From Aliiroseovarius sp. PrR006 (GTDB lineage: Bacteria; Pseudomonadota; Alphaproteobacteria; Rhodobacterales; Rhodobacteraceae): 64,000 bases of DNA. The translations under genes and the position numbers were made by a program. Of the stretch, positions 27,053-36,392 are shown in pieces (the stretch's first letter is position 1; every line of letters starts with the position of its first letter). The notes beneath the pieces were generated by a model. The model was not told the origin of the DNA and ran no database searches. It saw only the letters and a list, made by a program, of their open reading frames with translations. The stretch is taken from contig NZ_JAAGOY010000007.1 in NCBI RefSeq assembly GCF_010500215.1, positions 838,501 through 902,500 of the forward strand, written 5' to 3'.

Positions 27053-27814
27053 ATGCTGGACGCCCCCGTTTCCGAAGACCGCTACGCGCGCCATCACATC
27101 CTCCCCGAGATCGGGCACGAGGGACAGGACCGCCTTGGCGCAGCCCGCGTTCTAGTCGTCGGCGCGGGCGGGCTGGGCGCGCCTGTTCTGCTGTACCTTG
27201 CTGCCGCGGGGATTGGCCATATCAGCATCGCCGATGACGATGTCGTTTCGCTGTCTAATCTGCAACGACAGGTGTTGCATTCGACAAGCTGGCTGGACCA
27301 ACCCAAGACGCAATCCGCGCTGGCGCGATTGCGCGACCTTAATCCTGAAATCGAGATCGAGGCCTATCCCATTCGGATTGGGGATGACGAAGCCGTGTCG
27401 CTTGTTGGTCAGCATGACCTTGTCATTGACTGCACCGACAATCTGGACGGCCGTTATGTTCTGAACCACGCCTGCGTAAAGGCCCGCGTCCCTCTGCTAT
27501 CCGGTGCGATTTCCGGATGGGAGGGCCATGTCGGGCTGTATAGCCCCGCGCAAGGGGGACCATGTTTTGCATGCGTATTCCCCGAAGCAGCTGAAGAACG
27601 ACCGCTTCAGAACAAGGGTGTGGTCGGTGCGCTACCCGGCGTGGTCGGCGCAACAATGGCGTTGAACGCGATCAAGCACATCACCGGCGCAGGTGCCTCT
27701 CTGCAGGGGAAGCTGCTGTTGATTGATACATTGTGGAACGAACAGCGGCTGCTGAACGTTGCAAAAGATCCCGCCTGCCCCGTGTGTGGCGGCATCCATC
27801 AGGAGGGCTGCTGA
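27053..27814 (+). CDS. moeB: MoaD adenylyltransferase MoeB (ThiF/HesA family)
   Basis: A 253-residue E1-like enzyme that adenylates the MoaD C-terminus. The nucleotide-binding GAGGLGAP loop is near residue 38. The conserved NLQRQ and DCTDN motifs follow, and zinc-binding pairs CFAC (near 170) and CPVC (near 244) are present. It starts one base after moaD, which supports MoaD as its partner rather than ThiS. Confidence 0.94.
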   Translation: MLDAPVSEDRYARHHILPEIGHEGQDRLGAARVLVVGAGGLGAPVLLYLAAAGIGHISIADDDVVSLSNLQRQVLHSTSWLDQPKTQSALARLRDLNPEIEIEAYPIRIGDDEAVSLVGQHDLVIDCTDNLDGRYVLNHACVKARVPLLSGAISGWEGHVGLYSPAQGGPCFACVFPEAAEERPLQNKGVVGALPGVVGATMALNAIKHITGAGASLQGKLLLIDTLWNEQRLLNVAKDPACPVCGGIHQEGC

Positions 27815-28312
27815 ATGCTGACCCATTTCGACGCTTCAGGACATGCGCATATGGTGGATGTATCGGGCAAGCCTGACAGCCATCGAGTGGCCTCGGCTGA
27901 AGCCTATGTGAATATGTGCCCTGAAACACTGGACCTCGTGCTGGCCGGAAGTGCAGCAAAGGGTGACGTTCTGGGGGTGGCGCGGATCGCGGGGATCATG
28001 GCGGCAAAGCGCACCTCTGATCTTATACCCCTCTGTCATCCGCTGGCGCTGACACGCGTCGCTGTGGAACTGACACCTGACCCGAAAAACGCCCGCATTC
28101 ATATCTGCGCCACCGTCGGCACCTCGGGACAGACTGGGGTCGAAATGGAGGCCCTGACCGCAGCCTCAGTCACAGCACTTACAATTTATGACATGCTCAA
28201 GGCGGCCGAGAAGGGTATGTCTATTACCGGGCTGCGTCTTCTCAGCAAAGAGGGCGGCAAATCAGGCCGATATGACGCCCCTGACAAACAGGAGAAACAC
28301 GATGTCGATTGA
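27815..28312 (+). CDS. moaC: Cyclic pyranopterin monophosphate synthase MoaC
   Basis: A 165-residue hexameric enzyme that completes cyclic pyranopterin monophosphate from the MoaA product. The signature elements are visible: [43 protein letters not shown], and [23 protein letters not shown], then the conserved K-GG-KSG end. It overlaps moeB stop by no bases (TGA then ATG) and overlaps the next gene by 11 bases. Confidence 0.96.
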   Translation: MLTHFDASGHAHMVDVSGKPDSHRVASAEAYVNMCPETLDLVLAGSAAKGDVLGVARIAGIMAAKRTSDLIPLCHPLALTRVAVELTPDPKNARIHICATVGTSGQTGVEMEALTAASVTALTIYDMLKAAEKGMSITGLRLLSKEGGKSGRYDAPDKQEKHDVD

Positions 28313-28850
28313 CGCGCCTTTGATTGCAATCCTTGTGGCCTCGGATCGGGCCTCGCGCGGGGAATATGAAGATCTGGGTGGTCCCGCAGCCGAGGACTGG
28401 CTGCGTAAAGTCGTGACCACAAAGCTTGCCTATAAGCGTCAGATCGTTTCAGACGGGCGCGAAACCGTTGCAACGGCCCTGCGCGAACTTTCAGATGTGG
28501 ACAAGGCTGACCTGATCCTAGTGACAGGTGGCACAGGACCGGCGCCACGCGACCAAACGCCGGAAGCCTTGGATGACGTGATCGACAAGCGCTTACCCGG
28601 CTTTGGCGAGGCTATGCGGCTGGCCAGCCTGAAGGAGGTCCCGACGGCAATCCTGTCACGACAGGATGCAGGTGTTCGCGGCCAGACATTGATAATCACC
28701 TTGCCGGGCAAACCTTCGGCAATCGCGACGTGTCTGACCTCTGTCTTCGCGGCGGTTCCCTACTGTCTTGACCTTATTGGCGCCGCTCGGATCGAAACCG
28801 ACCCTGCACTATGCGATGCGTTTAGACCGAAAGCAGCTAAACTAGGCTAA
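28302..28850 (+). CDS. mog: Molybdopterin adenylyltransferase (Mog/MoaB family)
   Basis: A 182-residue enzyme that adenylates molybdopterin, the step before MoeA. ATG 28302 is preceded by AGGAG. Landmarks: [19 protein letters not shown] near 10-28, [17 protein letters not shown] near 72-88, and [14 protein letters not shown] near 130. These fit the Mog branch. It is the last gene of the run, so the operon supplies every late step except MoaE and the nucleotide attachment by MobA. Confidence 0.92.
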   Translation: MSIDAPLIAILVASDRASRGEYEDLGGPAAEDWLRKVVTTKLAYKRQIVSDGRETVATALRELSDVDKADLILVTGGTGPAPRDQTPEALDDVIDKRLPGFGEAMRLASLKEVPTAILSRQDAGVRGQTLIITLPGKPSAIATCLTSVFAAVPYCLDLIGAARIETDPALCDAFRPKAAKLG

Positions 28851-29293
28851 GGCAAAAACCCATGTATTGAAGTCCTCACACAACCTCCTTGGGTTGCAGC
28901 GACTGACGGATTTCCGCCCTGATGAAATTCTGCACCCTCACGCTCTTGACGCTCAGAATCGCGTGCAACATGCCCTGTTTCACTGAGCGGGTATTGTTTT
29001 CTTCTCCTCATCGGAGATGTTTAAAACGTCATGATGTTCGCAATTCGACGAAAGGAACGTCGGGGAATGAGTGGTGGAAAGAGGTAGTGCCTGCGATTGC
29101 GACACGCGACTTGGATCAAGCGCTTCGCGCCGTTTCTGATCACTTGGAAAGAACACCAGAAACCTGATGTGGTGAGACTGGAGATCACAGAGCCATGCGG
29201 ACAAAGCGTGCAGATCTACTGGCCAGAAGACCTACTGATCGGGATTGAGACTTCAGTCCGAAAGCAAGAAGAAGTCGTTTTCCTGGCTAGTGG
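28851..29293. pseudogene. Intergenic; possible frameshifted small gene on the plus strand
   Basis: No intact gene is convincing. Two overlapping plus-strand frames look protein-like in turn: one to 29167 ends with a helical stretch (IATRDLDQALRAVSDHLER), and another from about 29150 to 29297 reads PDVVRLEITEPCGQSVQIYWPEDLL. Joined by one frameshift near 29155 they would make one small protein, so a decayed gene is possible. No family was recognised. Confidence 0.2.
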
Positions 29294-30451
29294 CTAAAAT
29301 GCGATATGCGCTCCTTCCCTGACGATCCCGATGCAGTTCAGATCATTGTCAAAGAATGACAGTGCGGCCTCTTTGCCTTCGTCCAATGTCCCAAGTTGTT
29401 CGCCCAATCCGACCGCGTTGGCCGGGTTTTTGCTCGCCATTCTGATTGCTTCGCCGATGGACACATGCGTCAGACCGCTCATGTTTTGTATCGCCTCGTC
29501 CATGGACAGGTGAGCGCCCCCAAGAGTGCCGTCTTCGCCGGTCAGCATACCGTCCCGAAGCGAAATCCGTTTGCCATAGAGGTCGAAGGATGTGGTATTG
29601 CCATTCATGGTTTGCATAGCATCTGTGACCAGACAAAGCCGATCTGGAATTGCGCGAGCTGCGGCAGAAAGGTTCGTCGGGTGAACATGGTAGCCGTCAG
29701 CGATGATGCCTGCATAGAAATCGCCGTCCCCCAAAACTGCACCAACGACACCCGGTTGCCTGCCGGTTGTTTGGCTCATCGCATTAAACAGATGTGTGAC
29801 CCCCCTCACTCCGCTACGGGCTGCGGTTTTCATGTCACCAATATCTGCATTGCTATGACCTGCAAAAAGAATGACACCGCTGGCATTTAAGCGCCGCAGA
29901 CAGTCCTGATCTTGCTTCTCTGGCGCAATGGTCAGAATGATCGTGATATCCTTCGCCGCGTTGCAAAGATACTGAACGTCATCTTCGTTCAACGGTCGAA
30001 TAAACTCGGGCCGATGAATTCCCGGCCGCTCGTCCGAGATGAACGGCCCCTCCAAATGAATACCGGCAATGCCCTTCACGCCATTCGCAACTGCGGACCG
30101 TACAACTTCGACAGCCTCGCGATAGTCGCTTCCGGGCGCTGTGGTGAACGTGGGGAAGATGTAGGCGGCTCCACCTCGTGCAGACGCATCAACCATCGTC
30201 TGAAGACCCGATTGAGAGAGGTCGAAGTTGAACTGAACGTCACCTGCTCCGTTGATCTGAAGATCAATAAGGCCCGGCGTAGCGACAGGCACACGGATCG
30301 TTCCTGTCGGAAGATCCTTGGGATCAATCCCGTCGGCAATAGAGGCTATGGTCCCAGCCTCTACGGAAATCAGAGCATTGTATCTCGGGTAAGTCGCCTC
30401 GCCGTCATAGAGCACATCTGCATAGATCTGTGACACAACCACTTCAGACAT
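29294..30451 (-). CDS. nagA: N-acetylglucosamine-6-phosphate deacetylase
   Basis: A 385-residue amidohydrolase that removes acetate from GlcNAc-6-P. Metal and substrate motifs are present: HLEGPF near 133, FAGHSNA near 195, THLFNAM near 217, and the catalytic Asp in LVTDAM near 275. ATG 30451 is used; it overlaps nagB by 8 bases. It is the last gene of the sialic acid operon and makes GlcN-6-P for NagB. Confidence 0.95.
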   Translation of the reverse strand: MSEVVVSQIYADVLYDGEATYPRYNALISVEAGTIASIADGIDPKDLPTGTIRVPVATPGLIDLQINGAGDVQFNFDLSQSGLQTMVDASARGGAAYIFPTFTTAPGSDYREAVEVVRSAVANGVKGIAGIHLEGPFISDERPGIHRPEFIRPLNEDDVQYLCNAAKDITIILTIAPEKQDQDCLRRLNASGVILFAGHSNADIGDMKTAARSGVRGVTHLFNAMSQTTGRQPGVVGAVLGDGDFYAGIIADGYHVHPTNLSAAARAIPDRLCLVTDAMQTMNGNTTSFDLYGKRISLRDGMLTGEDGTLGGAHLSMDEAIQNMSGLTHVSIGEAIRMASKNPANAVGLGEQLGTLDEGKEAALSFFDNDLNCIGIVREGAHIAF

Positions 30452-31232
30452 CAAAAAGGTCCGCTTCTTGGCCCGCAGGATGTACGTGCTGGTAATAGTC
30501 GATGAGTTCGAGGTCGCGCGCGGCCTGCTCGTCGATCACAACAGTCACATTCCGGTGCATTTGCAGAGCGCTGGCAGGACAAACCGCAGATACCGGCCCT
30601 TCGATCATCGCTTTGACTGCTGCAGCCTTGTCTTGACCCGTCCCGACAATCAGACATTCCTTTGAAGCCAGAATGGTTCCAATACCGACGGTCAATGCAT
30701 ATTTCGGAACATCTTCCAGCCGATCGAAGTATCGCCGATTGGCGCGACGCGTATCGTCTGTCAGGGTCTTGATCCTGGTGGTCGACGACAGGCTGGATGT
30801 CGGTTCGTTAAAGCCGATATGCCCGTTTTTGCCGATCCCGAGCAACTGCAGATCGATGCCCCCAGCGGCCGAAATGGCATCTTCATAAAGCTGCGCCGCA
30901 TCACGCGGATCGCGCCCATCAGAAGCAGGCACGTGCGTCGCGCTGCGAACGATATCAATATGATCGAACAGATGCGCATTCATATAGGTGCGGTAGGATG
31001 CGGGGCTGTCGGCTGGCACCCCCCAGTATTCATCAAGGTTGAACGTCGCCACGCCAGACCACGATACGGACTGGTCCAACGACATCTGGATGAGATGGGC
31101 ATAAACCGCCTCCATCGTTCCGCCGGTCGCAAGGCCCAGAACGCTTGATGGAGAAAGCTGGACTTGTCTCAGCAGGCGGCTCGCGGCATTCCGTTTTGCT
31201 TCTTCTTCGGTTTCAAAGATCAGCACTTTCAT
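30444..31232 (-). CDS. nagB: Glucosamine-6-phosphate deaminase
   Basis: A 262-residue enzyme giving fructose-6-P and ammonia from GlcN-6-P. Typical motifs are seen: LGLATGGTMEAVYAHL near 34-48, FNLDEYWG with the catalytic Asp, LLGIGKNGHIGFNEP with the ring-opening His, and the allosteric-type C-terminus is present in short form. Stop and start codons overlap the neighbouring genes on both sides (ATGA with the ROK kinase), which shows tight translational coupling. Confidence 0.96.
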   Translation of the reverse strand: MKVLIFETEEEAKRNAASRLLRQVQLSPSSVLGLATGGTMEAVYAHLIQMSLDQSVSWSGVATFNLDEYWGVPADSPASYRTYMNAHLFDHIDIVRSATHVPASDGRDPRDAAQLYEDAISAAGGIDLQLLGIGKNGHIGFNEPTSSLSSTTRIKTLTDDTRRANRRYFDRLEDVPKYALTVGIGTILASKECLIVGTGQDKAAAVKAMIEGPVSAVCPASALQMHRNVTVVIDEQAARDLELIDYYQHVHPAGQEADLFDV

Positions 31233-32143
31233 TGTTTCGCTTTCCTTTCGACAGCCACCGAGAGCGCGCCAAAAAGCGCGCTATGTTTTCCGAGGCTTGA
31301 TCCAACGATCTCGGGGCGGAACAGTTCCGGCTCGTCAAGAAGGTGTGTCTTGACCCGGTCGAGGTAGCCGGGGGCAAGCCCAACACCGCCTCCAATAACG
31401 ACACGCTCAATGCCCAAACTGGCTGCAAGATTTGCGCAAAGCTCGGCGATCGCCGCGCTTGAGTCCTGAATGAGCTGTTGGGCCCATTTCTCTCCTGAAG
31501 CGGCGTGATCGAACACCTGCTCACAGGTTGTACCCCCGAACCCCAGTTCAGTTGCTTTCGCCTCGATCGCACGACCCGACGCGATGCTTTCGAAAGTCCC
31601 CGTGCGACCCGACCCGCAGCTGCGGGTGCCGTGTCTGCTTGTCATGAAACCAACATGACCGAGCAGCCCATTAGGTGACTGCAGCGGGACACCGTTCAGG
31701 ACGATACCCGCAGATACGCCTGTCGACACGGTCAGATACGCGGCTGCACCCGTGTTCTGTGCTGCCCCAAACCTGTACTCACCAATCACAGCGGCCCGCG
31801 TATCGTTAAGAGCGACAACTCCGGATCCCAAGTATTTGCCAAGCTCACTTGCAAGCGGTTGTTCATTCAGATCGGCAAGAATGCTCGTGTTGACGGCAGA
31901 CCATAAGCCCTCTGAATCCAATCTTCCTGCAACAGCAACACCGATCGGGTCACCATCCTTGAAACCGATCTGCCGTGCAATATCCGCAAGTTCAGCGACC
32001 AGTTTCAGGGGCCCGGCATTTCCATCCGTGCGACGGACAAGGACGTCCGCCACTTTGCCATTTTCAATCGCCGCAGCCGCAATTTTTGTACCGCCAAGAT
32101 CAACGGCAAATCCGGTCAGTTCATCAATCGTATGTGTCGACAT
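31229..32143 (-). CDS. nanK: ROK-family kinase, probably N-acetylmannosamine kinase
   Basis: A 304-residue cytosolic sugar kinase. The phosphate loop is DLGGTKIAAA near 16-25. The sugar-binding Asp is in ALNDTRAAVIGE, and GH in NGLLGHVGF. The ROK zinc site (normally CxCGxxGCxE) is mostly lost: the matching stretch reads SCGSGRTGTFE, with only one of the usual cysteines. Some ManNAc kinases are known to lack this zinc. Context between nanE and nagB makes ManNAc to ManNAc-6-P the likely reaction; GlcNAc kinase activity is possible too. Confidence 0.85.
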   Translation of the reverse strand: MSTHTIDELTGFAVDLGGTKIAAAAIENGKVADVLVRRTDGNAGPLKLVAELADIARQIGFKDGDPIGVAVAGRLDSEGLWSAVNTSILADLNEQPLASELGKYLGSGVVALNDTRAAVIGEYRFGAAQNTGAAAYLTVSTGVSAGIVLNGVPLQSPNGLLGHVGFMTSRHGTRSCGSGRTGTFESIASGRAIEAKATELGFGGTTCEQVFDHAASGEKWAQQLIQDSSAAIAELCANLAASLGIERVVIGGGVGLAPGYLDRVKTHLLDEPELFRPEIVGSSLGKHSALFGALSVAVERKAKQ

Positions 32144-32147
32144 GTTC

Positions 32148-32816
32148 TTAAGTCACTTGTGAAATGGCATTCCGAAAGGCAGCAGTGTTCACCTCTAGTC
32201 GGGTCAGAGGTGTGCCAACCGTTACGCAATCTGCGCCTGCTTTGATCGCGGCTTTGGCAAGGCTTGGACTTGCATATCTTCCCTCGGCCATCACGAACGC
32301 CCCTAGGCCGGAAAGCTCTTTGACGAATTCAAGGTCCGGTTCCGGACCCAGATGCACGGTCTCATCCGTATATCCGGACAGTGTTGAACCAACGATCTGC
32401 GCGCCATCTTGTACAGCGCTTTTTGCGTCATCCATATTAGAACAGTCAGCCATAGCGAGGCACCCATGCTTCGCAATTTCCTCAACGATCGCGGCGTAAG
32501 GGACCGGCCTTGCGCGTGAAGTGGCATCGTAAGCAATGATGTCGGCACCGGCTTGGGCCAGTGCGGCCACGTCATCCAAAAAAGGAGTGATCCGAACCGG
32601 GCTATCTGGAAGGTCGCGCTTTACGATGCCGACAATCGGAACGGTTATGGATTTTCGCGCATGCCGCAGGTTGTCGGCTCCCTGAATGCGAACCCCATCC
32701 GCACCCCCCGCGATCGCGGCTTGTGCCATCGCGGTGATTATGTCGGGGCGGTCCATCGGACCATCGTCAACAGGCTGGCAGGACACCACCAAACCATTGC
32801 GTAACACTTCAAGCAT
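32148..32816 (-). CDS. nanE: N-acetylmannosamine-6-phosphate 2-epimerase
   Basis: A 222-residue TIM-barrel enzyme converting ManNAc-6-P to GlcNAc-6-P. Starting at ATG 32816 (with GAGGAAAG before it) gives the family start VVSCQPVDDGPMDRPD. Substrate-binding motifs GVRIQG, VGIVKRDLPDSPVRITPF and DATSRARP follow, with the later ADCSN and EGRYASP. A longer reading frame to 32915 overlaps dctM and is not needed. Confidence 0.95.
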   Translation of the reverse strand: MLEVLRNGLVVSCQPVDDGPMDRPDIITAMAQAAIAGGADGVRIQGADNLRHARKSITVPIVGIVKRDLPDSPVRITPFLDDVAALAQAGADIIAYDATSRARPVPYAAIVEEIAKHGCLAMADCSNMDDAKSAVQDGAQIVGSTLSGYTDETVHLGPEPDLEFVKELSGLGAFVMAEGRYASPSLAKAAIKAGADCVTVGTPLTRLEVNTAAFRNAISQVT

Positions 32817-32830
32817 GTGGATGCTTTCCT

Positions 32831-34105
32831 CTATCTCATTAGGCTGGGCAGCCCTGTTGCCAGGATCGGGAAGGTGCAAACTAGAACGAGGACAACAAGA
32901 GGCGGCACAAGCCAAGGAAGAATGGCTTTCGCCAGACGCTGGAACGGAATATCGCCGACTTGCGCAACCACGAACAACGCCATGCCCATTGGAGGCGTTA
33001 GGATCGAGATCATCAGGTTGAGCACCACGATAATACCAAAGTGCACTGGATCGACCCCGAACCCTAATGCGACGGGAACCAAGATCGGCACCACAACCAG
33101 CAGAATGACGAGGGACTCGATAAAGGCCCCAAGCACAAAGATCATCAGATTGACCGCGATCAAGAACGTCAGCTTGTCATCTGCGATCGCAAGGAAGAGG
33201 TTGGCGATCTGTTGCGGAGCCTGCTCGCGCGCCAAGACCCAGCCAAGAAGACCGACACCGGCAATGATCGTGGCGATTGCAGATGAGGTTACGACCGTTT
33301 CATAGATCGCGTCCCAAAGGCGCCGGAAGGTGAGCTCGCGATAGAACACAAGGTCGATAATGATCGCATAGAGGACCGTAATCGCTGCAGCTTCGGTCGG
33401 AGAGAAGAAACCCGAAAAAATACCGCCGACGATAACCACGGGCGTCAGCAAAGCTGGGAGGGACTTCACAAACAACCCAGCGATTTCGCCAGCGGGAGTT
33501 AGTTCGTCTTTCGGATACTCGCGTTTCCGCGCAATGAAATAGACCATGCACATAAGCGCGACAGCGCAAAGAACACCTGGAATAATTCCTCCAAGGAACA
33601 ATTGCCCAATCGACGTGTTCGAGATGACGCCATAAAGCACCATGGTGATGGAGGGCGGAACCAAGGGGCCGATCATCGACGATGCAGCCGTTACGGAACC
33701 GGCAAATTCATCATCATAGCCAGCCTCGCGCATGGCCTCGATCTCCATCTTTCCAAGACCACCAGCGTCAGCCATGGCTGAACCAGACATTCCTGAAAAG
33801 AACAGTGATGCAAGGACGTTAACGTGTCCAAGGCCACCAGTGATATGACCGACCAACGCGCGCGCAAATCCAAACAGATGGTGTGTGATTCCGGCTGAAT
33901 TCAAGATTGCAGCGGCAAGAATGAACAGGGGAACCGCCAACATGGGAAAGCTGTTAAGCCCATCTACCATGCGCTGGGTCGCGAAGGACAAACCCAAACC
34001 CGAATAGTAAAAATATCCCATCGACACCAAGATCATGCCGATACCAATGGGAACGTTCATGAGGACCAGAAGGAGCCATCCGACGACGACAAACAGGAGT
34101 TCCAT
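32831..34105 (-). CDS. siaM: TRAP transporter large membrane subunit (sialic acid)
   Basis: A 424-residue DctM-type permease with about 12 hydrophobic helices, and the family repeats (LTPPMGMALFVVAQVGDIPF near the end, and GGIFSGFFSPTEAAAITVLYA in the middle). It moves the solute with sodium using the SiaP-type binding protein. The assigned substrate, sialic acid, rests on the surrounding nan and nag genes. It starts 2 bases after dctQ. Confidence 0.9.
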   Translation of the reverse strand: MELLFVVVGWLLLVLMNVPIGIGMILVSMGYFYYSGLGLSFATQRMVDGLNSFPMLAVPLFILAAAILNSAGITHHLFGFARALVGHITGGLGHVNVLASLFFSGMSGSAMADAGGLGKMEIEAMREAGYDDEFAGSVTAASSMIGPLVPPSITMVLYGVISNTSIGQLFLGGIIPGVLCAVALMCMVYFIARKREYPKDELTPAGEIAGLFVKSLPALLTPVVIVGGIFSGFFSPTEAAAITVLYAIIIDLVFYRELTFRRLWDAIYETVVTSSAIATIIAGVGLLGWVLAREQAPQQIANLFLAIADDKLTFLIAVNLMIFVLGAFIESLVILLVVVPILVPVALGFGVDPVHFGIIVVLNLMISILTPPMGMALFVVAQVGDIPFQRLAKAILPWLVPPLVVLVLVCTFPILATGLPSLMR

Positions 34106-34107
34106 GA

Positions 34108-34575
34108 TTACGCCCTCGTTCCGGTAAGATTAGAGATGTTTTCGACAAGACGTCTTGCAACGCGGTGGACGATCAAAATCATCGCTACAAATGCTGACGC
34201 ATACAGAACGGCGTCGGTCGTCGGCAGCGTGACGGTCTCGTTGTTCCACGTTCTAAGGATGGACTTGTAGGCAATCCAAACGAGGTGGCATGCAATCGCG
34301 ATGTAAACTAGGTCCACAATCACGGCCCAGATCTTCTGAACACTGCTAGGAAGGTACTCGACAAGAAATCCCATGCTCAGATGGGCCCTGTCGCGTTCGA
34401 CCGTGCCAATCCCGATCAGCGCCATCCAGACCCAAATCCAGCGCGCAAGCTCTTCCGTCCAAATAGGTCCCGAAATTAGGGGAGTGCGCCCGAAAATCTG
34501 CAAAACCATCACGAAGAAAAGTATGATGAATAGAACTGAAGCGATTGAGGCTTCAAAGCCGTATTTCTTGTTCAT
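34108..34575 (-). CDS. siaQ: TRAP transporter small membrane subunit
   Basis: A 155-residue DctQ-type protein with four membrane helices. The family signature WTEELARWIWVWMALIGIG is near residues 38-56. It forms the membrane complex with the large subunit encoded directly after it. A stable hairpin separates it from dctP upstream. Confidence 0.9.
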   Translation of the reverse strand: MNKKYGFEASIASVLFIILFFVMVLQIFGRTPLISGPIWTEELARWIWVWMALIGIGTVERDRAHLSMGFLVEYLPSSVQKIWAVIVDLVYIAIACHLVWIAYKSILRTWNNETVTLPTTDAVLYASAFVAMILIVHRVARRLVENISNLTGTRA

Positions 34576-34600
34576 TGCAGATCCCTCCCAAGACGCAATA

Positions 34601-34627
34601 CTCGGAGGGGTGCGATACCCCTCCGAG
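34601..34627 (-). terminator. Intercistronic hairpin between dctP and dctQ
   Basis: A perfect 11-bp stem (CTCGGAGGGGT with ACCCCTCCGAG) and 5-base loop lie in the 60-base gap. No T tract follows on the minus strand. Such hairpins often keep the binding-protein message more abundant than the membrane subunits. Confidence 0.6.
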
Positions 34628-34635
34628 TTGTTTCA

Positions 34636-35595
34636 TCAGCGGCCGCGGACCTTTGCGATCGCGCCTTCGCCAAACTCTGCTTCGAGTTCGTCATAGTAAG
34701 GCTTCATCGCCTCACGGAACGGTCCAGTGTCCGGCTCGGTGATGGTCAGGCCACGTCCTTTGAAAGTGTCCACCAGTGCGGCTTCTGCGTCAAAGGTCAG
34801 GCCATCCGAAACATCACCACCATGGGCGATTGCTTCCTGAATCCAGCCTTTTTCCTCGTCAGACAACGAGCCCCAGGTCGATGTACCAATCTGCATCGCG
34901 CCAGACGCGATGAAGTGGTTCGTCATCGCGATGTGGCTTTGAACTTCGTAGAACTTCATCGCTTCGATCGTCGGAAGCGGGTTCTCTTCGGCGTCAACCT
35001 GGTTGGTTTGCAGGGCCAGATACACTTCTGCAAAAGCCACCGGGGCAGGAGTCGCACCTGTGTTTTCAGCGAAGGCAATCAGGAAGGGAACGTTCGGAGT
35101 GCGCAGGCGAAGCCCTGCCATGTCATCCAAGGAATTGATGGCGCGGTTCGACGTGGTCTGGCGTGTGCCGTAGTACCAGACGTCCAGCAGATGGACATTC
35201 TGCTCGTTCATCTTGGCGGCCATTTCCTGCCCCCACGGACCTGCAACGATTTCTTGCAGATGCGCGAAATCGTCCACAACATAGGGGGCACCGACCAGCT
35301 TCAGCTCGGGGATGATGTAAGACATGTCCGGGTAACCGGTCATGACCATGTCAAGTTCACCAGCTTGAACTTGAGCCACCATTGCCTTGAAGTCGCCCAG
35401 CGAGGACGAGGGGAACAGCTCAACACTCATCTCTCCGCCGGAAATCTCGTTCAGTTTTTCGGCGAATGCTTGTGCACCCTTGTAGATATTGGAGACTTCG
35501 TTGTCCTGCATGCCAAACGTAAGTGTTCTTTCAGCGTAGGCCGCACTCGACAACATCAGGGAAACCACTGTCCCGGTTACAAGTTTCTTCAGCAT
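34636..35595 (-). CDS. siaP: TRAP transporter solute-binding protein (sialic acid type)
   Basis: A 319-residue periplasmic DctP-type protein. The signal peptide is about residues 1-22 (ending AYA). The mature protein has the fold marks LTFGMQDNEVSNIYKGAQAFAEKLNE, and LRLRTPNVPFLIAFAENTGATPAPVAFAEVYLALQTNQVDAEENP, which includes the arginine that grips the carboxylate. ATG 35595 has a GGAGG site. The substrate is inferred from context. Confidence 0.9.
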   Translation of the reverse strand: MLKKLVTGTVVSLMLSSAAYAERTLTFGMQDNEVSNIYKGAQAFAEKLNEISGGEMSVELFPSSSLGDFKAMVAQVQAGELDMVMTGYPDMSYIIPELKLVGAPYVVDDFAHLQEIVAGPWGQEMAAKMNEQNVHLLDVWYYGTRQTTSNRAINSLDDMAGLRLRTPNVPFLIAFAENTGATPAPVAFAEVYLALQTNQVDAEENPLPTIEAMKFYEVQSHIAMTNHFIASGAMQIGTSTWGSLSDEEKGWIQEAIAHGGDVSDGLTFDAEAALVDTFKGRGLTITEPDTGPFREAMKPYYDELEAEFGEGAIAKVRGR

Positions 35596-35642
35596 CAATT
35601 TTCCTCCGTGCTGTTATGGTGCGGTCCCAAATCCGCGTTGTG

Positions 35643-36392
35643 TCAGGTTTCCCCAACTGGGATTGAACTCGCGTTGAGCGACTTAGGTGCCGCAAGTCGA
35701 GATCGGTATGACCGCTCAAGATGGCCGTCGATAAGGTTTGTCGCTGCCACAACGTCTCCGCCCAGAACCGCCTCGTAGATGGCCCTATGTTCTTCGTAGA
35801 CCAGCTCGTCGTGGGGCTTCCGGTTGCTAACGTCAGGCCGTTGAGCAAGCATTGTGCTTACAAACATGTCGTGAAGCTTAAGGATGATCGGGTTGCCAAC
35901 GACCGCTACGATCGAACGGTGAAAGGCAATGTCCGTTGCTGGGAAATCCTCGGTGCCGATGGCAGCCAGATTTGCTTCAAGCGCCGTTTGCATTTTCGCA
36001 ACTTGAATGTTGCTTGAATGCTCGGCCGCAACACGAACTGCACCGGCCTCGATGAACTGGCGCATCTGCTCAAGATGCGCGGCACTTTCTGCGTTCCCAA
36101 GGATTTCGCGGATGTGATCTGCCGCAGATAACAGAACATTCTCAATGGACGGCGCCGTCACCCTTGGGCGCTTTCCGCCACCCGTCGCGACGTATCCACG
36201 CAACTGGAGTTGAGAGAGCGCCTCGCGCACCGTTGGCCGCGACGTTGAAAACTGCTCACAAAGCTCACGTTCGGTCGGCATGGCATCGCCGGCGCTCAAA
36301 GCTCCGCTTTTGATTTGGCCAACCAAAGCATCCGCAATCTTGTCAGAGACGCGCTTGGGCTCTTCGTTGGTCGTTACATTTTCGGGCGTCAT
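35643..36392 (-). CDS. FadR/GntR-family regulator, NanR-like
   Basis: A 249-residue transcription factor. The N-terminal winged helix (about 15-85) reads LVGQIKSGALSAGDAMPTERELCEQFSTSRPTVREALSQLQLRGYV. The C-terminal FCD domain binds metal and effector through Asp/His residues (DIAFHRSIV, EEHRAIYEAV, HLERSYRSRL). ATG 36392 is preceded by GGAGGAGGG. It is first in the sialic acid operon and divergent from nanA; the region between holds a TTTGGTATATCCAAA palindrome that it probably binds. Confidence 0.88.
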   Translation of the reverse strand: MTPENVTTNEEPKRVSDKIADALVGQIKSGALSAGDAMPTERELCEQFSTSRPTVREALSQLQLRGYVATGGGKRPRVTAPSIENVLLSAADHIREILGNAESAAHLEQMRQFIEAGAVRVAAEHSSNIQVAKMQTALEANLAAIGTEDFPATDIAFHRSIVAVVGNPIILKLHDMFVSTMLAQRPDVSNRKPHDELVYEEHRAIYEAVLGGDVVAATNLIDGHLERSYRSRLAAPKSLNASSIPVGET

